Positions 57,849 to 64,000 of a stretch of DNA of 64,000 bases are shown here, one piece after another. The stretch covers positions 62,001 through 126,000 of the forward strand of contig RSEH01000043.1 in NCBI GenBank assembly GCA_006503475.1. Reading direction: 5' to 3'. Positions within the stretch are counted from its first letter, which is position 1, and every line of letters begins with the position of its first letter. The notes beneath the pieces are model-generated. The model had not been told where the DNA came from. It did not search any database and saw only the letters and a program-made list of their open reading frames with translations. A program made the position numbers and the translations under genes. The DNA is from Stentor roeselii. Taxonomy: Eukaryota; Ciliophora; Heterotrichea; Heterotrichida; Stentoridae.

Positions 57849-59297
57849 ATGAATCCTTTAATTCCATCGAAAAGAAGCAGGACAAGTGTTTCAGTCTCAT
57901 TAAAACATGAGAGAAGGAATTTCAAAGACTTGAACCTCCTGTTCAAAGCTCTGGTCACTGGCGAGACTCTTCCTGAATGGATTGATGTGCATGTGAATGT
58001 TATTTAGACTCAGGGTGATCTTAATGTTTTTCTGGTTTTTTTACCTGGATGTGATTTGCAGTTGTTGCAGGACTTTTCTGATTGTCTTCCTTTCTTTCAA
58101 TCGGTGTTGGCTGATCAGAATAAGTGGTGTCGGGTTGAGACTGAATCGCATCGGGGCTTTTTGAATGACTTGATTTCTAATTATGTTCCTAAACAGCAGG
58201 ATATACAGGAAGGACCTTGCAATGTGGAAGATTTGATTCTTAGTCCGGAACAGTTAGATGGTAATGGATTTCCTAGTAGAAGAGATCTTAATTTCATGTC
58301 TACTGATGATCAGGGTTCTTACAAAGGAATTCTCGGAATAGACTGTGAAATGGTAAAAACTACAAAAGGCCCAGAGCTAGCACGAGTCTCCTTAATAACA
58401 GATTCAGGCGAAATTCTCTACGACGAGTTCGTAATCCCAGAGTTCCCAGTACTCGACTACTTGACCCAATTCTCAGGAATCACTCCCTCTCTTCTAAACT
58501 CAGCAACGAAAACCTTAGAACTGGTCCAAAAAGACCTGAAAACTCTAATAAACTCATCATCAGTCCTCTGTGGCCATTCTCTAGAAAACGACCTAAAATC
58601 ACTAAAACTTATTCACACCCGAGTATGCGACACATCTCTTCTATTCCCTCACAAATTCGCAGGAAGACGACTTTCTCTTAAGTCTCTTTCCACTCAATAC
58701 CTAAACCGATCAATCCAAACGGTACTCTTTACTCAGAAAGGCCACAACAGTGTCGAAGACGCTCAAGCAACCCTTGACTTGCTCAAACTAAAGCTAAAAC
58801 ATGGAGTCTCTTTCGGGGTCCCTTCTTGCATCTTTCACGAATCAAACCTCTTCAAAGAAATCAGCGAAAAAAATGCAAAGTCAGTTGTTCTTGGAAGTTT
58901 TTTACCAAGAGACCTTGTCCAGGGCAGTCTTTCAGTCGACTTGCGTGGAAGTCTGGAAAAATACGTTCATGGAAACTTTAGACTTGTTGTTGCACTTTTT
59001 GATGCACTTAAAAAAGTGGATAATGAAAATTGGGACCAGGAAGTTGAAGGGATTTTAAAGAAGTGGGATCATGATTTGAAGAAAGTTGTTCAGACTGTGG
59101 ATAATGGAATTGTTGTTTTGATGAATGGACAGGGAAATGTTGCACTTGCTGAGAAGTAAGGGGTAGGTAGACTTGATTCGGAAAGGGATAAAAAGTTTGA
59201 TAAGTGGAGTGATGAACAGGAAAAAATGTGGAGGAAGGCACAGACTAGGCTTAATATGAACTTTGTTATGTTTTGTGTCAGGGAAGAGGATAGTTAA
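57849..59297 (+). CDS. REXO-type RNA exonuclease (Rex1/REXO1 family), three exons, 472 aa
   Basis: Exons 57849-57992, 58008-59155 and 59171-59297. Both introns are 15 nt; the second removes the apparent TAA stop at 59157 and adds 41 residues ending at TAA 59295. DEDDh exonuclease domain: D160 and E162 in ILGIDCEMVKTTKGPELARV, Asp in LCGHSLENDLKSLKLIHTRV, and His/Asp in GHNSVEDAQATLDLLKLKL. The neighbouring Leu-rich RRLSLKSLSTQYL helix is typical of the Rex1/Rex4/REXO1 family that trims 5S rRNA, tRNA and snoRNA 3' ends in the nucleus. A basic N-terminus (SKRSRTSVSVSLKHERR) may be a nuclear signal. Starts 5 nt after the preceding stop. Confidence 0.88.
57993..58007 (+). other. 15-nt intron 1 of the REXO-type gene
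   Basis: GTGAATGTTATTTAG sits exactly after the codon for His48 and ends with an in-frame TAG; its removal joins PEWIDVH to TQGDLNVFLV in frame. A at position -6. Confidence 0.9.
59156..59170 (+). other. 15-nt intron 2 of the REXO-type gene
   Basis: GTAAGGGGTAGGTAG splits the Lys codon; the frame then stays open for 41 further residues (LDSERDKKFDKWSDEQEKMW and on) to TAA. A at position -6. The continued coding character supports splicing rather than a stop at 59157. Confidence 0.8.
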
Positions 59298-59684
59298 GTT
59301 AGGATAGTTGGGAGTTTTTGGTTTTTTTAGTTTGGGGAGTTTAGGGAAGGGTTTATTGGGGTTGAAAAAAATAGGTTTAAATTAAGATGATGGTATTTTA
59401 GTTGTTATTATTGATTAGTTTCAGATAAGGAGATACAGGTGCTGATTTATCAAAGATTTGGAAATCATATCTGTTTAATCACTTAAGAGTATAAATATTG
59501 TTAAATAAGCTAGATACCCTTAAATTAATTTACTTTCTTATTATAATCTGCAAACATTTAGATGATAAAATAGACTACTTAAAGCCTTGCATTACCCAAT
59601 CACCTTCACTTCATACAACATTCAACATCATTCTTCAACCTCGTATCCATTCTAATAGAGTTTCTAAAATACCAATAATTTAAT
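59298..59684. other. Convergent intergenic region
   Basis: Between the REXO gene (plus) and the pepsin-fold gene (minus). G-rich near the REXO end, then AT-rich. No gene seen; a 61-codon AT-rich frame at 59498-59683 looks random. Confidence 0.6.
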
Positions 59685-60740
59685 TCACCCTCTCACCTTA
59701 ATCCCAACTTGATCGCTATCAAAATCATAGCAAATCTGATGTTTTTTCAACACAGGACTTCCAACAACAACAGTATTTTCCCACTTATCCGGGAAATCCC
59801 AACTTACAATGCCAAGCAAGCATTCATTTCCACTCTTCAAAATATAATCTTCAGGACTAAGCACAAGACTAACGCCTTGCAATTGGATTCTGATAAAAGG
59901 CAACTCTTGCAAGTTTTTGCATTTTGGATCCACTTTGATCTTATCTACGATCAACGCATACATAGTGCGATCAAATAAAATCAAAGGGGTCTGCAAGTCA
60001 AAAACTACAAAAAGTTCCTTTTTCACTCTTTTTTGACCAATCCATAGTCCTTTACCCTCGATTTCGAAGAACTTACCTTTGTTACCTTGCTGGAAAATGA
60101 AGTCTTCGGAGCAGTGACCTAGGATTGTCTGGGGCTGGCCATGAGTCCCTTCTCCAAGTCTCGCCTCAATTCGATTCAGTAATCTCTGATCCCTTCGCAT
60201 AAGTGAAAGCAAAACACTCTGCAAAGACAAAACTCCATCAAACCGAGCAGCAATCCAACTAGGTCCTTCAAAACTCGAAGTTTCTCCAAAATCCGCTAAA
60301 TCCAAACTAATATTCTGCACATGTAAAGAATCCTTAAAAAGACTACCAGCGACTTTTCCCGATCCATAACTTTGAGCGAACCTTGTCGAAAGTCCCACAA
60401 AAGACGAAGACTGACTCGACTTGTAACGTGAATGCAAAAAGCAAGCCAAAGACCAGCAAGACGCTGAAGGCACCCAAGACGTGGAGGTCAAGACTTCAGG
60501 AACCATGCGAAAGGACTGTCCAGAAGAGCCAATTGTGGCACTGACGATGAACTGACTGTCAATTAGGTTGAGAACTGGAGAATCAAAACCTGAACTCAAG
60601 AAATTCCGCATTTGGAGAGACTTGTAATAAGCGAGTTGTTCACTTGGGGACTGGTACAGGTCTTCAAAGATAAGCAGTGTCTTTGGAGACTCTGAAGTGA
60701 CTGACATGAAGGAGATGAGGAAGAGTAAACTAGAAAGCAT
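59685..60740 (-). CDS. Pepsin-fold protein without catalytic aspartate motifs, 351 aa
   Basis: Signal peptide (MLSSLLFLISFMSVTSES). The A1 aspartic protease fold is recognisable from the flap YGSGKVAGSLFKD, the strand FDGVLSL (normally FDGILGL) and the C-terminal VVVGSPVLKKHQICYDFDSD (normally ILGD.FLR..Y.VFD). The two active-site D-T/S-G motifs are gone: the first is FRMVPEVLTSTSWVP and the second VVFDLQTPLILFD, where only the Asp of D-x-Q-T may remain. The protein is therefore probably a secreted or vacuolar non-catalytic relative (inhibitor, receptor or binding protein). TGA stop, one of only two in the window. ATG preceded by CTAATAATAA. Confidence 0.8.
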   Translation of the reverse strand: MLSSLLFLISFMSVTSESPKTLLIFEDLYQSPSEQLAYYKSLQMRNFLSSGFDSPVLNLIDSQFIVSATIGSSGQSFRMVPEVLTSTSWVPSASCWSLACFLHSRYKSSQSSSFVGLSTRFAQSYGSGKVAGSLFKDSLHVQNISLDLADFGETSSFEGPSWIAARFDGVLSLQSVLLSLMRRDQRLLNRIEARLGEGTHGQPQTILGHCSEDFIFQQGNKGKFFEIEGKGLWIGQKRVKKELFVVFDLQTPLILFDRTMYALIVDKIKVDPKCKNLQELPFIRIQLQGVSLVLSPEDYILKSGNECLLGIVSWDFPDKWENTVVVGSPVLKKHQICYDFDSDQVGIKVRG

Positions 60741-60876
60741 TTATTATTAGGTAGTTACTGTCAAATTTAATGATTTCGAACGGTTCGAGAAAATTATTGA
60801 ATTATTTTAGATTTTGATGACGTTGTTGAAAAAATATGGATTATTGAATGAAAAAAGATTTATTGAAGTTATTATG

Positions 60877-62148
60877 TCATCTTGTTAAATAACTCAGGGC
60901 TTTTTCTATGTTAAAGACTGAAAGTTTCTCGTCTTCTGTCTTGTCTCGCAAGTAATCAGAAAGCATTCCAACTTCAGCTCTGATATTCTTAACAGAAGAA
61001 ATAATCACACAATACACCTCAATCAAAACACAACTTTCATCATCAACTTCTTGTCCTTTCCAATGTCCTACAATTTCACTTTTAACACTCGCTTCAAAAT
61101 TTAAAATACAGCTGACCTTCTCAGCAGGTGTAATCAACTCATTTATTTTCGCTAAATACTCAGAAGGCTCAACAAAAACACTTCCTCCTTCAATTAAAAG
61201 TTTTTCAGGTATCTTAAAAAATTCAAAAACTTCTTCAACTTTAAAATTTTTAAATTTTTCTCTTTGAATTTCAATTTCCTTGTCTTCTTCTCGAAACCTG
61301 GCCTGATAAATCCCAGTTAAATTCAAATGAAGCTTCGTATAAAGGTACTTCTCAACAGCAGGGCGACAGTACTGCATCACTTTTTCAGTATTTTTCTTTC
61401 CATAGTTATAATGACAAAAAAGTGCATCAATAGTGCTTTCAACCATTCCTTGAATAGACAAAAGAGGTTGAGGGACAAGCAGAGCCGATTCATCAGGATT
61501 GCGATACTGTGAGTTGAAAGATTCACAAAAGTCATTAATCGACTTGCCTAAGGAATACGCTTCACATGACAGAATTTTATAGAACTGATAATAAGAATAA
61601 CTTTCATTTTTGCAAGTGATAGCAAGTTCTTCTTCTTCCTCTTCTATCACCTTTTGATACTGCATGTTGCAGTACTTGACCACGTCAACTTCAAGTGAAC
61701 TGACGAAGTGATTTATAAGTTTCGATAATAAGACCCCGTCGCCTTGCTGCCCTTTGACGAAGATGATCCTTGATGATGATGAAGGGTTGCAGCTTAAGAT
61801 AAGCCTGACGCTTGAGATGTGAAGTCGCATCTTTTTGCCTAAACAACACATTAGAAGTGATTTTATTGAACAGGTCTGTGTGTAGTAAGCTGTACATGCT
61901 GATGGAGTCTGCTCGGTTATCAGAAACTTGAATTTCGAGCAGGACCTGGAAAATGAAGAGATTATTGAATATGACGACACTGTCAGAGGAACTTCTTTTT
62001 TTACTTGCGGAAGAGTTTGGTCTGTTATTGTACTTGAGTAGGTTGAGGAATAGTTTAAATCTTCTGAGTGCTTTTCTTTTAAATGCTTTTTTTCTTCTGA
62101 GAGTTTTTTTTGATTTCGGTATACCTCGTTTTCTGTAGGTCCTTTCAT
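60877..62148 (-). CDS. Probable VPS9-domain protein (Rab5-family GEF), 423 aa
   Basis: The C-terminal third shows the VPS9 pattern: KINELITPAEKVSCILNFEA (core P-x-E-K-L-x-C-I), then DDESCVLIEVYCVIISSVKN, where the family has D-D-x-x-P-x-x-x-Y-V-I-I. VPS9 proteins activate Rab5 GTPases at endosomes. The conserved catalytic Asp-Asp is present but the Pro is not, so the assignment is tentative. The N-terminal half has a Ser-rich head, a Cys-rich segment (ACTAYYTQTCSIKSLLMCC) with a possible metal or lipid role, and no other known domain. ATG at 62148; neighbours lie 112 and 136 nt away. Confidence 0.6.
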   Translation of the reverse strand: MKGPTENEVYRNQKKLSEEKKHLKEKHSEDLNYSSTYSSTITDQTLPQVKKEVPLTVSSYSIISSFSRSCSKFKFLITEQTPSACTAYYTQTCSIKSLLMCCLGKKMRLHISSVRLILSCNPSSSSRIIFVKGQQGDGVLLSKLINHFVSSLEVDVVKYCNMQYQKVIEEEEEELAITCKNESYSYYQFYKILSCEAYSLGKSINDFCESFNSQYRNPDESALLVPQPLLSIQGMVESTIDALFCHYNYGKKNTEKVMQYCRPAVEKYLYTKLHLNLTGIYQARFREEDKEIEIQREKFKNFKVEEVFEFFKIPEKLLIEGGSVFVEPSEYLAKINELITPAEKVSCILNFEASVKSEIVGHWKGQEVDDESCVLIEVYCVIISSVKNIRAEVGMLSDYLRDKTEDEKLSVFNIEKALSYLTR

Positions 62149-62260
62149 GGTTTATTGAGGGATTTTAAGTTTTATGCTTTTTGGAGTATTGGGGTAGAGA
62201 GTTGGTTAGGTTATTGAAGGATAAAGGTTTGGTTAATGAGGCTGATTTAGTTTCGATTTT

Positions 62261-63550
62261 CTACCAGTGAGGCTTGACAGGATTATAAGACAGTCTATCA
62301 ATAATCCCTACAAACTTGATAGAAGGAGTAAACTTATAAATCCAGCTTCCATCATGAAAAACAACAGAATCTTCAGTTTCTATCGACGAAATCACAGAAA
62401 TCGACTTAGTCGGGCAAAATTCTTCTAAAGTGCTTCCTCGAATCTGGTAAATTTTATTGTTAATCAAAATAAACAACTTTTCTTTCAGCTTGAAAAGTGA
62501 TTTTCTCTGATGAGGCACTTGAATACTCAGTCGAAAATAGCAGTTTCTTTTCACATTATAGTAAAAAATGTATTCATATAAGTAACCACACATCCAGATA
62601 AGCTCATTATGAATGATCGGGTTGTGAATGGAGCTTTCACAGGGGACATCACTGAGATATTCCCAAGAATTTAAATGAAAATTGAACTTTTTCGCCTTAT
62701 TGAAAGAAATTCCATTGATCCTGCCTCCAAAGCAATAACAAGCACCTTGATAATAAATAGTTCCAGTCAACAGAGTCAAGTCAATCATCTCCTGTTTTTC
62801 ATCTAGTTTTGAAGTAACTGGGTTGAAAATATAACATTTTTTTGAAATTAGATCATCATTTATCATCCCTCCACCGATAAAAACAGTTGAATCCGGCAAG
62901 TCACAAACAACGGGATAATAAACACTCGGAAATAAAATAATAAAAAAACTCTCAATTTTTTCAGTATTTCTGCAAAACCGATGTAAATGATTTTTCCTTC
63001 CTTTTTCAGTCACCAGACTTAAAAACTCAGAATTCACTTCAGGGTCGATTTGAAGTGTATCAAAAAATTTCGAGATTTTTCCAAGTTCTTGTTTATAAGC
63101 CTTTGAAATTTCTTCAACCTGGGCAGACTTCAAGTCCTTATCTAAAACATTAAAACAGTCATCTTTAGGAAATTTTTCAAGTTTTTTTATTTCTTTTTCA
63201 AAAGTTTCGCTGGAAACATTAAAAATTTTATCAAAAAAAGGGTCTTGTATAACTTTCTCATTTTGAGGACTATAAATTTTTTTCAGTATTTGATTTATTC
63301 TTTTTTTAAGTGATTCAAATTCAGAGTTTGTGTTTTTTACTGTAGTTAGAATCTCTTGTATTAAGCTTTTTATTTGATTTGAGAAGATTTCTGAGAATGT
63401 GTTTAGGAAGTTCAAAGTATTTTTCAATGCTGATGAGACTCTTTCGCGTTGATTGAAGTGAATTCCGCATACAAGTTGTTTTAAGTTTCCTGAATGAATG
63501 AGTCTATCAGGGGTGTAGTTGCAGTCGAGTACAAAACAAGAGTGCTCCAT
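62261..63550 (-). CDS. Kelch-like beta-propeller protein with coiled-coil N-terminus, 429 aa
   Basis: The frame is open to 63556, but the first ATG is at 63550 (MEHSCFVLDCNYTPD). The first 40 residues have a Cys/His-bearing patch, residues 45-210 are helical with coiled-coil character, and residues about 215-430 contain kelch-like blades: VVCDLPDSTVFIGGGMINDD, CYIFNPVTSKLDEKQEMIDL, IYYQGACYCFGGRINGI and NIHNELIWMCGYLYEYIFYY, with the usual G-G and later Tyr/Trp-containing strands. Such proteins form families in Stentor-like genomes; function unknown (adaptor or scaffold). TAG stop. Confidence 0.75.
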   Translation of the reverse strand: MEHSCFVLDCNYTPDRLIHSGNLKQLVCGIHFNQRERVSSALKNTLNFLNTFSEIFSNQIKSLIQEILTTVKNTNSEFESLKKRINQILKKIYSPQNEKVIQDPFFDKIFNVSSETFEKEIKKLEKFPKDDCFNVLDKDLKSAQVEEISKAYKQELGKISKFFDTLQIDPEVNSEFLSLVTEKGRKNHLHRFCRNTEKIESFFIILFPSVYYPVVCDLPDSTVFIGGGMINDDLISKKCYIFNPVTSKLDEKQEMIDLTLLTGTIYYQGACYCFGGRINGISFNKAKKFNFHLNSWEYLSDVPCESSIHNPIIHNELIWMCGYLYEYIFYYNVKRNCYFRLSIQVPHQRKSLFKLKEKLFILINNKIYQIRGSTLEEFCPTKSISVISSIETEDSVVFHDGSWIYKFTPSIKFVGIIDRLSYNPVKPHW

Positions 63551-63610
63551 TAACAAGAATTATTTATAAAGGATTAACTTATAATGACTAGTCGAGATGT
63601 TAGTTAATGT

Positions 63611-64000
63611 CTACTCGAAGCTTCTGATGAAAGCTTTTCTCTTTGTATCAAATTTATATTTTTCATCATTGTTGTTAGTAAAGGTATAAGTTCTCATTGA
63701 ATCATTTCTCTTCGGACCTGTTAAAAATTTCCTGGAATCTCTTCTTTTTTCCCAGTAAGAGATGTTGTTGTTTAGCTGGTTTACACATTCTAAATGAAAC
63801 TCGTGGAATCCTAAACTTTTATAAAGTCCTAAGTACAGTGGTAATGCGATATTCTTTAAAAATCCAGACTGAGATTTACTGATATCAGTAGTGATTCTAT
63901 CACAATACATCGAAACAGGAAGTCCAAGTTTTTTTTCTTCATCTCCCTGAGCGAAAAATTCTTCAATAAGCAAACTAGACCATTTTTTATGCAAATCCAG
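63611..64000 (-). CDS. Class I cyclic-nucleotide phosphodiesterase, C-terminal end (partial)
   Basis: The frame enters from beyond the right edge; no ATG lies within the window (the first possible codon is TTG), so the N-terminus is outside. The visible part matches the end of the class I 3',5'-cyclic nucleotide phosphodiesterase catalytic domain: IEEFFAQGDEEKKLGLPVSM, CDRITTDISKSQSGF and IALPLYLGL, where animal enzymes have EEFF-QGD-E-GLP-S-CDR and KSQVGFI. The metal-binding HD motifs are expected off the window. Hydrolyses cAMP and/or cGMP; substrate preference cannot be read from this end. TAG at 63611. Confidence 0.85.
   Translation of the reverse strand: MDLHKKWSSLLIEEFFAQGDEEKKLGLPVSMYCDRITTDISKSQSGFLKNIALPLYLGLYKSLGFHEFHLECVNQLNNNISYWEKRRDSRKFLTGPKRNDSMRTYTFTNNNDEKYKFDTKRKAFIRSFE

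Noticed and set aside
59498-59683. Small plus-strand gene
   Set aside because: Low-complexity AT-rich frame that ends at the convergent stop of a real gene; no domain.
1-64000. UGA = Trp genetic code (Blepharisma type)
   Set aside because: Long intact frames (2,555, 1,998, 886 and 820 codons) contain no TGA, tryptophan is always TGG, and two genes seem to end in TGA.

Overview
The window looks like macronuclear DNA of a heterotrich ciliate close to Stentor. It is AT-rich, the genes are dense and mostly intron-free, and the few introns are 15 nt long. Four such introns are needed to restore conserved domains: in a CPSF30 homologue, in a mitochondrial class I release factor, and two in a REXO-type exonuclease. 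Reading frames end almost always in TAA or TAG and TGA is a rare stop. All tryptophans in the long frames are TGG, so the standard code fits and UGA=Trp (Blepharisma) does not. Assignment to Stentor is inference from these traits. There is no rRNA, CRISPR array or intact mobile element.

Layout. 1-8.4 kb: coiled-coil genes, an ankyrin protein, an i-AAA (FtsH/Yme1-like) protease, a SAM-domain protein, CPSF30, a cysteine-rich surface protein and a coiled-coil gene that appears to carry a 14-nt intron. 8.5-14.4 kb: a small coiled-coil gene, then three tandem paralogues (minus strand) that join a PB1-like domain to four helix-turn-helix-like units; I do not recognise this architecture. 15.2-22.4 kb: double-GAF protein, mitochondrial release factor 1, EXD2-like exonuclease, a cAMP-receptor-like 7TM protein, tRNA-Arg(ACG) and a Nudix hydrolase. 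22.4-28.3 kb: a gene-poor tract of decayed copies (an RBR ubiquitin ligase, the 5' part of EXD2, a TM9SF tail) around one intact trypsin-fold protease. 28.3-39.4 kb: coiled-coil protein, calpain and a 2,555-residue BEACH protein.

39.4-48.5 kb (mostly minus strand): an unknown protein, PP6-type phosphatase, tubulin cofactor C, an EF-hand protein, the axonemal DRC4/GAS8 subunit, a long coiled-coil protein and profilin. 48.2-49.9 kb: a large imperfect inverted duplication of the profilin 5' half and its promoter, the outer copy decayed. 50.0-56.0 kb: a 1,998-residue multi-pass surface protein with 33-residue Cys-rich repeats. 56.5-64.0 kb: a probable N-myristoylated protein with a 3 x 15-residue repeat, the REXO exonuclease, a pepsin-fold protein lacking its catalytic DTG motifs, a VPS9-like protein, a Kelch-like protein and the C-terminus of a cyclic-nucleotide phosphodiesterase.

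The genes are housekeeping, cytoskeletal/ciliary and signalling functions and form no obvious pathway. The strongest structural feature is compaction: many same-strand neighbours are separated by only 3-26 nt, so 3' ends and promoters must overlap or lie inside coding sequence.
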